From Thermodesulfovibrio sp. 3907-1M (GTDB lineage: Bacteria; Nitrospirota; Thermodesulfovibrionia; Thermodesulfovibrionales; Thermodesulfovibrionaceae): 64,000 bases of DNA. Position numbers and translations under genes: made by a program. The stretch lies in assembly GCF_040450955.1 (NCBI RefSeq), contig NZ_CP144373.1, positions 62,001 to 126,000 of the forward strand. Reading direction: 5' to 3'. The notes under the pieces were generated by a model, which did not search any database, had not been told where the DNA came from, and saw only the letters and a list, made by a program, of their open reading frames with translations. Shown here piece by piece: positions 43,918 through 53,744 of this stretch (positions are counted from its first letter, which is position 1; every line of letters starts with the position of its first letter).

Positions 43918-44976
43918 TCATACATTGTTTTTTGCCCATGAGATAATCTGTTTTGCTATTTTCTCAGCAGGAAGTATAACTGTAGCTCCACCTCTTTCAA
44001 TGAGCTCTCTTGGCATTCCAAAAACAACTGCTGATTCTTCTGATTCAGCAATTGTTTTTCCTCCTTTCTTCTTAATCTCGGTGAAGGCATCAGCTCCATC
44101 ATAACCCATTCCTGTAAGCATAACAGCAATGACCTTTTTGGGATCGCAGTGTTCAAGCACAGAGCGACCAAGAACTTCCACAGAGGGATGCCAGAGAAAA
44201 GAAGGATTTTCTGGCTTTGGATGGACAATTAATTTATCAGACCTTCTTGCAACGACAACATCTGTTCCACCTTTTCCAATGTATATTTTGCCTCTTTCAA
44301 CTGGTAAAGGACGGTCAACTTCTAAAACCTCAAGCTCGCAAATAGAATTCAACCTTTCAGCAAAGGATTTAGTAAATGTCGGAGGCATATGCTGAGCTAC
44401 TATTATGGGAATTGGAAAATCAGCAGACAGTTCTGGAATGATTTCCTCAAGAGTCCTTGGTCCACCAGTTGAAACACCTATTAACACGAGCCTTTCATCT
44501 GCTTTTATTTCTTTTGGGGTAGAAGGTTTGATAATCTTTTCCCTCTCCTCCCTGATTTTTCTTACTAGTGCTTTCGTTTTTAATCTGGCACGGGCTGCTG
44601 TTTTAACCTTTGCTACAAGCTCATCTCTGATCTCATCAATATTTAAAGAGATTGTTCCTCCTGGTTTTGTGACATAGTCAACAGCACCAAGATTTAGAGC
44701 TTCAAAAGTTGCAAGGGCTCCTTTTTCTGTCAATGAAGAAACCATTACAACTGGAACTGGTCTTTGAGCCATTATGTGAGCAAGAGCAGTAATGCCATCC
44801 ATCTCAGGCATGTTAATATCAAGGGTGATAACATCAGGCTGAAAATTGAGATTTTTCTCTATTGCTTCAACTCCATTTCTGGCAAGCTCAATCTGAAAAT
44901 CTCCCTCTTTTTCAAAAATCTCCCGTAAAAGTTTTCTCATTAAAGCAGAATCATCAACAATGAGAATTTTAATCAT
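43918..44976 (-). CDS. cheB: Chemotaxis-specific methylesterase CheB
   Basis: The 352-residue protein has a receiver with Asp53 in TLDINMPEMDG, then a linker and a methylesterase domain. The catalytic triad is seen as Ser in GVSTGGPRT, His in VAQHMPPTFT and Asp in LTGMGYDGAD. It demethylates or deamidates chemoreceptors when phosphorylated. It overlaps the CheW gene by 4 bases. Confidence 0.96.
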   Translation of the reverse strand: MIKILIVDDSALMRKLLREIFEKEGDFQIELARNGVEAIEKNLNFQPDVITLDINMPEMDGITALAHIMAQRPVPVVMVSSLTEKGALATFEALNLGAVDYVTKPGGTISLNIDEIRDELVAKVKTAARARLKTKALVRKIREEREKIIKPSTPKEIKADERLVLIGVSTGGPRTLEEIIPELSADFPIPIIVAQHMPPTFTKSFAERLNSICELEVLEVDRPLPVERGKIYIGKGGTDVVVARRSDKLIVHPKPENPSFLWHPSVEVLGRSVLEHCDPKKVIAVMLTGMGYDGADAFTEIKKKGGKTIAESEESAVVFGMPRELIERGGATVILPAEKIAKQIISWAKNNV

Positions 44977-46463
44977 TCTTTATTCTCCGATTCTTCTAAT
45001 TCCTCTATTTCCTCCTTTTTAAGTAATTCCTTTGGTTCAATAATCTGTATTATTCTTCCCTGCTTTTCAAGATTTGCAACTCTGCTGAAAAGTTTAGCCT
45101 GCTCATGAGATAACTCAGGAGACTTCTGAATAAGAGAGTGAGGAATCTTCAGGACTTCACTTACAGAGTCAACAATAAAGCCAACTGAGACATTATCAAT
45201 AATAAAAACCATTATGCGTTGATGCTCGTCTCTCTGTTTCTCTTCAATATCAAATCTTTTACGAAGGTCAATAACTGGAAGAACCGTTCCTCTTAAATTT
45301 ATAACTCCTTCAACAAAATCAGGAGTTTTAGGAACATGGGTTAATTCTTCAGGAACTCTTACTATCTCCTGAACACTGCCTATTGGCACTGCATACTCCT
45401 GCTCATCAAGTTCAAAAACAACGAACTGCTCCTCATCCTCTCTTTCTTCTTCAATATTGTCTTTTTCTTCCATTTCTTTTTCATCCTTTGCAGCACTCAA
45501 TGCTTCTTTTATATCCTTTCGTTTAAAGAGATTTGAAACAGATATCATTGAGACAAGTCTTTTCCCTCCCTCTAATCGGCAAATCTCTGTAATCTCTGAA
45601 CTTACCTCATCTTTAATGAGTATTGAAGGAATTGGTTCAATAAGAGATTCAGGAACTCTTAATACCTCCCTCACGCTGTCAACAACCACTCCAACTGAGA
45701 GATTTCCAAGTGAAAGCACAACGATTCTGCACTGCTCATTAAGTTCTCTCTCAGGCAAACCAAATAAAGCTCTCAGGCTTGCAAGAGGTAAAATTTTATC
45801 TCTCAGATTCATCATTCCAATTATTGATTTTTCCGCATTGGGCACTTTAGTGATATGCTCAGGAATCTGAACAATTTCCTGAATGTTTTCTATAGGAATA
45901 GCGTATTCTTCATCTGCTACTGTAAAGCTTACAAGCTGTCTTTCTTCAGCAAAAACTTCCTCTTTTTTTCCCCTTTCTGTGGTTAAAGCGTATTCCTTTG
46001 ATTTTTCTGACAAAATTTCTGAAAACTCTCTTTCAATAACCTTTTCAATATCAATAATCATGACCATATTAAAGCCTGCTACGTCCTTTATAACTCCCTT
46101 AAGGAACTCTGATTTAACTATGCTCTGTATATCAGAAGATTCTTCTATTTTTGATTCCTCCACATCTATTACACTTGCAACCCTATCAACAAGAAAACCC
46201 AGAGTCTCACCTAAATCAACAACAATAATCCTACTTGATTCATCAATCTCCTTTTCATTAATTCTGAAAACAGTTCTAAGATTAATAACAGGAAGAACCT
46301 TACCTCTCAGATTGGCAAGTCCCATGAGAGATGGAGGAGATTTTGGAACTTTAACCATCTGTGGCACACGGATTATTTCCTGCACAGGAGCCATATTTAT
46401 TGCAAATGTCTCATATGCAATCAAGAAAGTAACAAACTCATTAACACTGACCTCTGTCTCCAT
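44973..46463 (-). CDS. cheW: CheW-type coupling protein with three CheW domains
   Basis: The 496-residue protein consists of three CheW domains (about 8-145, 175-315 and 345-485). Each has the pattern VP.SPPSLMGLANLRGKVLPVINLR or a close variant. Acidic linkers such as EEREDEEQF separate them. Single-domain CheW couples receptors and CheA; a triple version could bridge several receptor or kinase molecules in an array. It sits between the soluble MCP and cheB, with a GGAGGAAG site. Confidence 0.92.
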   Translation of the reverse strand: METEVSVNEFVTFLIAYETFAINMAPVQEIIRVPQMVKVPKSPPSLMGLANLRGKVLPVINLRTVFRINEKEIDESSRIIVVDLGETLGFLVDRVASVIDVEESKIEESSDIQSIVKSEFLKGVIKDVAGFNMVMIIDIEKVIEREFSEILSEKSKEYALTTERGKKEEVFAEERQLVSFTVADEEYAIPIENIQEIVQIPEHITKVPNAEKSIIGMMNLRDKILPLASLRALFGLPERELNEQCRIVVLSLGNLSVGVVVDSVREVLRVPESLIEPIPSILIKDEVSSEITEICRLEGGKRLVSMISVSNLFKRKDIKEALSAAKDEKEMEEKDNIEEEREDEEQFVVFELDEQEYAVPIGSVQEIVRVPEELTHVPKTPDFVEGVINLRGTVLPVIDLRKRFDIEEKQRDEHQRIMVFIIDNVSVGFIVDSVSEVLKIPHSLIQKSPELSHEQAKLFSRVANLEKQGRIIQIIEPKELLKKEEIEELEESENKE

Positions 46464-46481
46464 AATAGCTTCCTCCTCTGA

Positions 46482-48386
46482 TTAAGCAACTGACTGAAGT
46501 TCATCGGCAAGAGATGCTATTTCTTCAATTGCCGCTGCCAGCTCTTCTGCTCCCTGAGCCTGCTGTTTTGCCGCTGTTGCTGCCTGTTCTGTTGCTTTCT
46601 CTGCTTCCTGTGCCGCTGCTGCAATCTGCTCTACAGCTTTCTTAACCTGTCCAATGGCAACAACTATTTCAGTAGCAGAGCTTAGTATTTCCTCTGAACC
46701 GGCTCTTACTTCCTTTATATCCTTTTCTATTGTATTTAAACCTTCAGTGGCAATCTTTGCTTTTTCCGTTTCTTCAACGGCTGATTTCAATATTTCTTCA
46801 ATGTCTTCCATTACAATATTCACCTGATCCTGTATTGCCTTAACCATATCTTTAATTTTTTCTGCATTTATGGCTGAATCCTGGGCAAGATTTCTTATGT
46901 CTGAAGCAACCACTGCAAAACCTTTGCCAAATTCACCAGCTCTTGCTGCCTCTATTGCACCGCTTACAGCAAGCATATTTGTCTGAACAGAAACCATTGT
47001 TATGGCATCAACGATTTTGTCTATTTTTCTTGATAATAATTCCAGTTCTTTTATTCTTTGAAGATTTATCTTTGCTTCTTCTGCAGACTGGATGATTCCT
47101 TTTACCATTGCTTCAACAGTGGTTTTATTATCAGCAAGAAGTCTCTGTATGGCGTTTATTTTTTCAAGAGAAACCTTTGCACGATTCTCAGCAACCTGAA
47201 GACCCTTTTCAATCTGAGTTACTGCTGCACTTAATTGCTCTGAAGCACTTGCTTGATTCTGTGCTCCCTTTCTTACCTGTTCAAGAGCAGCTGAAATCTG
47301 TGCTGCTGAACGATTTATCTCCTGAAGAGCACTTGAAAGTTCCTCAGCAGCTGATGCCACCTCTTCTGCACTCTTTGTAATGTCTGTTGAACTCTTTAAA
47401 TCTTCAGCCAGCTCTGAAAGATTTTGGGCTGCCTGCTCAGCTTCCTGAAGTGCCTGAGCTTGTTCTGCAACTGTTTTTGCCACTTCTTCTGCAGCTGCTG
47501 ACTGTTCTTCTGCAGCTGCGGCTATATCCTCTGCTCCTTTCAAAGCCTGCTGCGTGGCAACATCTGATTGGTGAGCACCTGTTGCTATCTCCTGAGCACT
47601 TTTGACTATTTCAGCCATATCAGTTCTAATCTGGGCAAGTTGATCGCTTACTATTTTGCCTTTTTCTGCCTCTTCTTTCACTTTGTTGGCAGAGGAGTTT
47701 ATACCATCAGCAATTGTTTTTATATCTTTCTGAATCTCTAAGACAAGCTCCTGAATCTGTTTTGCACTTTTTTCAGATGTTTCAGCAAGGGTTCTAACTT
47801 CATCGGCAACAACTGCAAAGCCTTTACCATGTTTACCTGCTCTTGCTGCCTCTATTGCTGCATTAAGAGCAAGCAAATTAGTCTGGTCTGCTATTTTTGC
47901 TACAGTCTTTACTATCTCACCTATGTTTGCTGACTGCTGTTCAAGTTCAGCAACCTTTTTTACTGACTCAATCTGTCTTTCAGAGGCTAAAACAACATTT
48001 TTAACGAGCGATTCAACATCATTGTTTACCCTTAAAACAAGTGTTTGAGCATTTTCAACCTTTGCTTGAGAAATCTCTGCATTCTTCATTTGCTTGGTAA
48101 CAGTTCCTGCAACCTGCTTGAATGCTGAAAGACATTCCTGAGCTGCACCTGATGCCTGTTCAGCACCTGCAGCAATCTGTTGTGCTGAGCTTTTAAGTTC
48201 TTCCACTGCCGAGGATGCTTCTGCAATGCCTGATGCAAGCTCGCTTGTGGCAGCCGCAATTCTTTCTGCTATCTGTTGCTGTTTGGCTAAGGTTCTTGCT
48301 CTTTTTCTCTGTGCCTCGGCTTCTTTTGCTGCTAAAGTAACTGTTTTTGCTCCTTCTGTTGTTGATGGTTTTTTAACCAATGCCAT
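46482..48386 (-). CDS. Soluble methyl-accepting protein with two tandem signalling hairpins
   Basis: The 634-residue Ala/Glu-rich protein has no membrane segment and no sensor domain. Two separate MCP hairpin tips are seen: [19 protein letters not shown] near residue 166 and [18 protein letters not shown] near 465. It is therefore a tandem duplication of the cytoplasmic signalling unit. Candidate methylation helices flank both. The layout recalls FrzCD-like cytoplasmic receptors, but those have one hairpin. An AGGAGG site precedes the ATG. Upstream 330 bases hold a 17-G tract. Confidence 0.9.
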   Translation of the reverse strand: MALVKKPSTTEGAKTVTLAAKEAEAQRKRARTLAKQQQIAERIAAATSELASGIAEASSAVEELKSSAQQIAAGAEQASGAAQECLSAFKQVAGTVTKQMKNAEISQAKVENAQTLVLRVNNDVESLVKNVVLASERQIESVKKVAELEQQSANIGEIVKTVAKIADQTNLLALNAAIEAARAGKHGKGFAVVADEVRTLAETSEKSAKQIQELVLEIQKDIKTIADGINSSANKVKEEAEKGKIVSDQLAQIRTDMAEIVKSAQEIATGAHQSDVATQQALKGAEDIAAAAEEQSAAAEEVAKTVAEQAQALQEAEQAAQNLSELAEDLKSSTDITKSAEEVASAAEELSSALQEINRSAAQISAALEQVRKGAQNQASASEQLSAAVTQIEKGLQVAENRAKVSLEKINAIQRLLADNKTTVEAMVKGIIQSAEEAKINLQRIKELELLSRKIDKIVDAITMVSVQTNMLAVSGAIEAARAGEFGKGFAVVASDIRNLAQDSAINAEKIKDMVKAIQDQVNIVMEDIEEILKSAVEETEKAKIATEGLNTIEKDIKEVRAGSEEILSSATEIVVAIGQVKKAVEQIAAAAQEAEKATEQAATAAKQQAQGAEELAAAIEEIASLADELQSVA

Positions 48387-48511
48387 TTTTTTACCTCCTC
48401 TTTATTTATTTGAGTCTGTTTAAAAACTTACAAATTCTTGAAAATCAAGAACTTGAAGTTCTCTAATTTTTAATTACTTCCACATTAATTTTTGTCATGT
48501 CACTCCTTTTT

Positions 48512-48570
48512 TGTCATTCCGCACCGCTACATGCCCTGTTATTCCGAGCCTGCCCATACCCTGTCATCGT
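48512..48570. repeat. Degenerate REP-like repeat
   Basis: TGTCATTCCG, then TTATTCCGAGCCTGCC and CTGTCATC, are pieces of the family found at 23442 and 39169. The palindrome is mostly lost. Confidence 0.5.
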
Positions 48571-48717
48571 ATCATTTTTATTGAACAGCTTCGTTTTTTA
48601 TTAACTCGTGCCATAAATAGCGATGTGCAGACACAATATTCAGAATTTTAAAAATTGAAATAAAAGATAATGTATAAAATTTATGAGTATAAGTTATTGA
48701 TTTATCGTGTTTTTTTC

Positions 48718-48734
48718 GGGGGGGGGGGGGGGGG
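48718..48734. repeat. Homopolymer tract of 17 G
   Basis: A run of 17 G lies in an AT-rich intergenic region, about 330 bases upstream of the soluble MCP gene and 170 upstream of the Hmc-like operon. It is a candidate hotspot for length variation. Confidence 0.9.
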
Positions 48735-48858
48735 TAGAATTTAATAATCTTTTGAATAGCATAAAAAGAGTTGCCATAATAATATGGCTATCTAATTGTA
48801 ACATATTAAAACATATCATAAAAATTAAAAAAATTCAAGACCGAATAATCAAAAACTC

Positions 48859-48887
48859 TTGACTTTTTTTTCAATCTGTTTTTTAAT
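48859..48887 (+). promoter_or_regulatory. Predicted promoter of the Hmc/Tmc-like operon
   Basis: A -35 TTGACT (48859-48864), a 17-base spacer and a -10 TTTAAT (48882-48887) end 14 bases before the first ATG. No Shine-Dalgarno site is visible. Confidence 0.55.
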
Positions 48888-48901
48888 AGATAACGATTAA
48901 C

Positions 48902-50152
48902 ATGTTCAACTGGGATTGGGAAACAAAGGAAAAGCTTGTCTGTGATGTCAGTGAATATAATGATAAATTCTGCCTTGTCCATGAGTTTATTGTAAGCCCT
49001 GATGGAGAAAAGATAGCTGCTGTTGTTGAAATAGAAGACAAAAGGGTCACGCCCTGCATAAATGGGAAAACTTGGGATGATACCTTTGAAAGGGTTTGTT
49101 TTCTAAGGCTTATTACTGATGGTTCTGTTGCCTGCCTTGTTTTGAAGAATTATGAATGGACAATGGCAAAGGATGAGGTTTTGCTTGATGAAACTTTTGA
49201 TTATGCATGGAATCTTCAGTTCAGCAAAGACGCCTCATGCGTAGCCTTTAATGTAAAAAAGGGAGATTCCTATGGAGTTTGCGTAAATGGAAAGGTATGG
49301 GATAATCTCTTTTTTGATGCAAGGGATTTGTTTATAGCTCCTGATGGCAGCAAAACCGCCTGTTATGTAAGAACAAAAAATCCTCAGCTGCTTGATATTT
49401 TCAGTTTCAAAGAAGGTGTCTGGACTGTAGCAGTAAATGGTATTGCATGGGATAAAAACTTTATCTCTGTTTATGGATTAACATTTAGCAGTCAAGGAAG
49501 GGCTGCTGCTACAGCGAGGCTTTCCCAGCAGGAGTTTACAGTGGCAGTGGATGGAAATCTATGGAATGAGATTTTTCCCAATGCATGGGAGCCTGTTTTT
49601 GTAAATGAAAGTGATATCTGCGTGCCAGTCAAGACAGAAAAGGGATGGAGTCTTGTCTTGAATGGAAAGCCTTTGTGGAATAAATATTTTGTTCAACTCT
49701 GGCATCAGACAGTAAGTCCTGATGGAAAAAAAATTGCTGCTGTTGTATCACCAGAGTTTGGTAAATGGACAGTGGCTGTTGACGGAGTTGCATGGACAAG
49801 GACATTCTCTCAGGCTGTTCTGCCTCCCCAATTCAGCCCTGATGGTAAAAAAGTGGCATCTGTAGTAAGGGAAAACAATTTATGGACAGTGGCTGTTGAC
49901 GGAGTTGCATGGAATGAAGGCTTTGAAAGAGTATGGACACCTCAGTTCAGCCCTGATGGTTCTCACATCGTTGCAAAAGCAGAAAGGCAAGGAGTTTTTT
50001 TTATAGTGCTTGATGGAAAGATTGGAAAGGATGTTTTTGATATGCTGTGGGAGCCTGTTTTTAGTCCTGATGGAGAGAAAATTTTAGTGAGATGTATTAA
50101 AAATGGAAAGTATTATAGAAAAATTCTTTCAATTGGAGAGATTTTAAGGTAA
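48902..50152 (+). CDS. Trp-rich beta-propeller protein (TmcD-like)
   Basis: The 416-residue protein is built of repeats of about 50 residues with FSPDGKKVA and WTVAVDGVAWNEGF elements, about seven or eight in all, forming a WD40/TolB-like propeller. No signal peptide is seen, so it should be cytoplasmic. It is the first gene of an Hmc/Tmc-like operon. In Desulfovibrio the Tmc complex includes a Trp-rich protein TmcD, which this resembles by context and composition. It overlaps the following gene by one base. Function is unknown; a scaffold on the cytoplasmic face is possible. Confidence 0.65.
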   Translation: MFNWDWETKEKLVCDVSEYNDKFCLVHEFIVSPDGEKIAAVVEIEDKRVTPCINGKTWDDTFERVCFLRLITDGSVACLVLKNYEWTMAKDEVLLDETFDYAWNLQFSKDASCVAFNVKKGDSYGVCVNGKVWDNLFFDARDLFIAPDGSKTACYVRTKNPQLLDIFSFKEGVWTVAVNGIAWDKNFISVYGLTFSSQGRAAATARLSQQEFTVAVDGNLWNEIFPNAWEPVFVNESDICVPVKTEKGWSLVLNGKPLWNKYFVQLWHQTVSPDGKKIAAVVSPEFGKWTVAVDGVAWTRTFSQAVLPPQFSPDGKKVASVVRENNLWTVAVDGVAWNEGFERVWTPQFSPDGSHIVAKAERQGVFFIVLDGKIGKDVFDMLWEPVFSPDGEKILVRCIKNGKYYRKILSIGEILR

Positions 50153-50829
50153 TGGAGCAGTTTTTCAGAGATCCTTCAATTTACACTCTGGCAAGAGGAC
50201 CCCTTGTCTGGCTTGCCTTTATAGTATTTTTTGTAGGAGTATTTTATCGTGTGTATAACACTATTCAGCTTGCAAAAAAAGAAAAGGTTATATATCCCTA
50301 TCTGAGCTTTAAATACACTCTTCGCTCTTTAATTCACTGGCTCATACCATTTGGAAGCATAAGTATGAGAAGACATCCTTGGTTTACATTGCTCAGTTTT
50401 GTTTTTCACACATGCGTTATTTTAACTCCTTTATTTTTAGCTGGGCACATTGAGCTGTGGTATGATTCATGGAAGATTAGTTGGTGGAGTATTCCTCAGG
50501 GTCTGGCTGATGCCATGACATTGATTGTCATATTTGCTCTAATTCTACTTGTTATTCGTCGAATAATTCAACCAGATGTGAGATTTCTAACTGGAAGTGG
50601 AGATTATCTGACAATTGTTATTGTAGCTTCAACTTTTATAACAGGATTTCTTGCCCATTATGAGCTTTTACTGGAGTATAAATTAATGCTCACAATTCAT
50701 ATGATTACGGGTGAAGTCATGCTTGCTACTATTCCTTTTACAAGGCTCAGTCACATTTTTATGTTTTTCCTTACAAGAGCTCACACAGGAAGTGAGTTTG
50801 GTGCAGTAAGACATTCAAGGGATTATTGA
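50152..50829 (+). CDS. Membrane cytochrome b-like subunit (HmcE/TmcC/DsrM type)
   Basis: The 225-residue protein has five membrane helices and His residues on them, as in NarI-type di-haem cytochrome b subunits, for example LIHWLIPFGS, FHTCVILTPLFLAGH and TIHMITGEVML. It would exchange electrons with the quinone pool and link periplasmic and cytoplasmic subunits. It precedes the FeS/CCG subunit gene by 7 bases. Confidence 0.85.
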   Translation: MEQFFRDPSIYTLARGPLVWLAFIVFFVGVFYRVYNTIQLAKKEKVIYPYLSFKYTLRSLIHWLIPFGSISMRRHPWFTLLSFVFHTCVILTPLFLAGHIELWYDSWKISWWSIPQGLADAMTLIVIFALILLVIRRIIQPDVRFLTGSGDYLTIVIVASTFITGFLAHYELLLEYKLMLTIHMITGEVMLATIPFTRLSHIFMFFLTRAHTGSEFGAVRHSRDY

Positions 50830-50836
50830 GGTAGTT

Positions 50837-52165
50837 ATGGTAAAGTTTGAAAGAAAACCTGTAACAGACATTGGGATTGATGAAACACTGAACAGAATTG
50901 ATGAGTCAAAGATAAAAAGGGCTATTGATTGGGTTTTAAAAAGAGAAGCCTCAGCAAGACTAAAGAGCTTTGTAGAGACCTGTATGAGATGTGGCATGTG
51001 CACAGACTCCTGTCATCACTATCTTGCCCATGAAGGTGATCCAACCTATGCACCTGCAGCAAAAGTAAAGCAAACAATATGGGATATACTCAATAAAAAG
51101 GGGAATGTCAGCAAAGATGAGATAAAAAAATATGCAAGAATTGCCTTCTCTGAATGCAATCTCTGCCGAAGATGTGTTCAGTTCTGCCCTTTTGGGATTG
51201 ATATTGCCTATTTAATAAGCCTTGTAAGAAGAATATGCTGCCTGATTGGTGCAGTGCCTCAGTATATTCAGGATCAGGCATTGAGTCACATGCAGACAAC
51301 GAATATGCTATGGTTCAGGCAGGATGAATGGCTTGATACAGTTCAATGGCTTGAAGATGAGTTAAGGGCAGAAGTTAAAAATGCGAGAATTCCTCTTGGC
51401 AAAAAGGACGCTGAAGTTCTTTATCTTGCTCATGGGCTTGAGGCAAAATACATGACAGGGCTCCTTACTAATATGGCAAAGATAATGAATGTGGCAAAGA
51501 TTGACTGGACAATGCCTGATTGTGATGGATGGGATTATACAAACAAAGCCTTTTATGCTCAGGATCATGAAACCCTTCAGAAAGTGGTGAGAACTCACTA
51601 TGAAGTTGCTTTTAAACTGAATGTTAAGAGAATTGTTATGGGAGAGTGCGGACATGCTTACAGAACAGGCATATACGAAGGAACAAGACTTATGGGATGG
51701 AAGGAAAATCCAATTCCCTATCTGCACGGCGTTGAGTTTTTCTATGAACTTTTAAAAAGCGGTAAAATAAAAATCAGCCAAAAAATTAAAGAACCTGTAA
51801 CTTTACAGGATCCCTGTAACATAATCAGATACAGGGGGTTGGGAGAAAAACTTAGATACATTGTAAACACTCTCTGTGAAAACTTTATAGAGATGACACC
51901 AAAAGATGACCATAACTACTGTTGCTCTGCCGGCGGAGGAATGATTGATGCTGGTCCACCATGGAAGATGGCAAGAATTGAAGGTGGCAGGATAAAGGCA
52001 GAGCAGATAAGAGATACGGGAGCAAAAATAGTGATTGCACCATGTCATACCTGTCATAAGGGAATTGAAGATTTGAATGACTACTACAAGCTTGGAGTTC
52101 ATGTAAAATTTTTAACAGACATGATTGCAGAGCAGATGGAAATTCCTGAAGAGATGAGAGCATGA
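50837..52165 (+). CDS. HdrD-like iron-sulfur subunit with CCG domains (HmcF/TmcB/DsrK type)
   Basis: The 442-residue protein has two [4Fe-4S] motifs, CMRCGMCTDSC near residue 48 and CNLCRRCVQFC near 110. In its C-terminal half are a CCG-type motif NYCCSAGGGM near 355 and Cys clusters GECGHAY and APCHTCHKG. These match the catalytic-type subunit of heterodisulfide reductase. It is cytoplasmic and would receive or give electrons through the cytochrome b subunit, perhaps to the DsrC trisulfide-like partner. It overlaps the 16-haem cytochrome gene by 4 bases. Confidence 0.88.
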   Translation: MVKFERKPVTDIGIDETLNRIDESKIKRAIDWVLKREASARLKSFVETCMRCGMCTDSCHHYLAHEGDPTYAPAAKVKQTIWDILNKKGNVSKDEIKKYARIAFSECNLCRRCVQFCPFGIDIAYLISLVRRICCLIGAVPQYIQDQALSHMQTTNMLWFRQDEWLDTVQWLEDELRAEVKNARIPLGKKDAEVLYLAHGLEAKYMTGLLTNMAKIMNVAKIDWTMPDCDGWDYTNKAFYAQDHETLQKVVRTHYEVAFKLNVKRIVMGECGHAYRTGIYEGTRLMGWKENPIPYLHGVEFFYELLKSGKIKISQKIKEPVTLQDPCNIIRYRGLGEKLRYIVNTLCENFIEMTPKDDHNYCCSAGGGMIDAGPPWKMARIEGGRIKAEQIRDTGAKIVIAPCHTCHKGIEDLNDYYKLGVHVKFLTDMIAEQMEIPEEMRA

Positions 52166-53742
52166 GGAATTTTGGGTTCATAGGAGTTTTGCTGTTTGTA
52201 GCTTTCTCTGGATTAGGTATCTATACTTCGCTACATTCAGAGCCTGTCAGTAAAAGCCTGGAGGCAGGTAAGGACATCATCGCCATTGCTCATAAAGAAG
52301 TATTTGGCAGACTTGAGTATGGCACGGTTTTATTTGAACATCAAAGGCATGTTGAAGCTCTGGCAAAGGCTTTTAAAAAGCCTGATGAGATGCTCTGTCA
52401 GGAGTGCCATGTTCAGGACAAATTCGGCGAGTTTTTCTTTGAGTTTCCTAAAAACATTGATAGAAAGAATTCTCAACTGCTTAAAAATGCCTATCATGAG
52501 CAGTGCTTGAGATGTCATCAAAAATTAAGCTTTGAAAAAATAAAAACAGGTCCTGTAATTCTCTCCTGCAGAGAATGCCATAAGAAGGGAAATGAGGATA
52601 TGACAGTTAAATATCCTTCAGTGGAGTTTGATTTTTCCCTTCATGGCAAACACGTAGAAAAAAATAAAAAAGACTGTAGTCTTTGCCATCATACCTATGA
52701 CATTGAAGAGAAAAACAAAGAACTTGCATTGGTCTATGAAAAAGGAACTGAAGAGTCCTGTTATTACTGTCATGACCTGAATAAGAAGAGAGGACCTGAA
52801 CTTTCAAAAATAGTAAAAATAGCTAAACAGGGCAATTGGGGAATTGAAAAAGCCTTTCACAGCCTGTGTTTAAACTGTCATTTGCATAATAAATTAGAAT
52901 CTAAGGAAGCAGGACCAATGCAGTGTTCAAAGTGTCATACGGGAAAATATAAAGCAGTGCAAGAGCTTAAAGACATACCAAGACCTGAAAGAGATCAGCC
53001 AAAGACTGTCTTCATAAACATTGAAGAATCAAAAATGAAAGGAGTTCCCTTTAATCACGAATTCCACGAAAAAAATAATAAAACCTGTAGAAGCTGTCAT
53101 CATGAAACATTGAAAAGTTGCAAAGAATGTCATAATCTAAAAGGTAGGGAGGAAGGAGGATTTGTAAATATCCTTACTGCCTATCATTCGCAGAGCTCTC
53201 AGATGAGCTGTCAGGGCTGTCACAGAAGTTTAATGGAAAAGAAAGACTGTAAGGGCTGTCATTACTTTATTGCACCAGTTAAGACAGAGATAGCAAACAA
53301 AGAAGTATGTAACAGGTGTCACAGTGGTAAAAAAGAGATTGAAAAGTTTGCTCTATTGGATGTTTCAACTCAAAAGATTAAAGAAGAAGTAACAATAAAA
53401 CACATTGAAAAGGATTTTGAGCCTGTCAAAATGCCTCATTATAAAATTGTGAAAAAGCTGACTGATATGTCAAATCAAAGCAGGCTTGCAACATATTTTC
53501 ACAAAGATTTAAATACAATGTGCAAGGGTTGTCATCATAAAAGTAAGGAAGAAGCAGAGGCAAAAAAGGACAATCCACCAGTCTGTACAAGTTGTCATAG
53601 TGTCTCCTTTGATTCTCAAGCAATGGGAAGACCGAGACTACAGGCTGCATATCATACAATGTGCATTAAGTGTCATGAAAACATGGCGCTACAGAAACCA
53701 AAAACCTGCACTGACTGTCATGAAAGAAAGAGGGGGATATAA
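52162..53742 (+). CDS. hmcA: Sixteen-haem periplasmic cytochrome c (HmcA-like)
   Basis: The 526-residue protein has a signal peptide (about 1-25) and 16 CxxCH motifs from CQECH near residue 78 to CTDCH near the C-terminus. This is the haem count of the Desulfovibrio high-molecular-weight cytochrome HmcA. Extra His residues suit bis-His ligation. It would take electrons from periplasmic hydrogenase or cytochrome c3 and pass them to the membrane subunits. The 38-residue membrane protein follows after 2 bases. Confidence 0.9.
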   Translation: MRNFGFIGVLLFVAFSGLGIYTSLHSEPVSKSLEAGKDIIAIAHKEVFGRLEYGTVLFEHQRHVEALAKAFKKPDEMLCQECHVQDKFGEFFFEFPKNIDRKNSQLLKNAYHEQCLRCHQKLSFEKIKTGPVILSCRECHKKGNEDMTVKYPSVEFDFSLHGKHVEKNKKDCSLCHHTYDIEEKNKELALVYEKGTEESCYYCHDLNKKRGPELSKIVKIAKQGNWGIEKAFHSLCLNCHLHNKLESKEAGPMQCSKCHTGKYKAVQELKDIPRPERDQPKTVFINIEESKMKGVPFNHEFHEKNNKTCRSCHHETLKSCKECHNLKGREEGGFVNILTAYHSQSSQMSCQGCHRSLMEKKDCKGCHYFIAPVKTEIANKEVCNRCHSGKKEIEKFALLDVSTQKIKEEVTIKHIEKDFEPVKMPHYKIVKKLTDMSNQSRLATYFHKDLNTMCKGCHHKSKEEAEAKKDNPPVCTSCHSVSFDSQAMGRPRLQAAYHTMCIKCHENMALQKPKTCTDCHERKRGI

Positions 53743-53744
53743 AA

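Larger units (their letters stand above)
48387..48901. other. 515-base divergent intergenic region
   Basis: It holds two mutually exclusive small hairpins at 48434-48450 and 48447-48461, a degenerate REP-like repeat at 48512-48570, a 17-G tract at 48718-48734 and the promoter of the plus-strand operon at 48859-48887. No open frame of note was seen. Confidence 0.6.
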
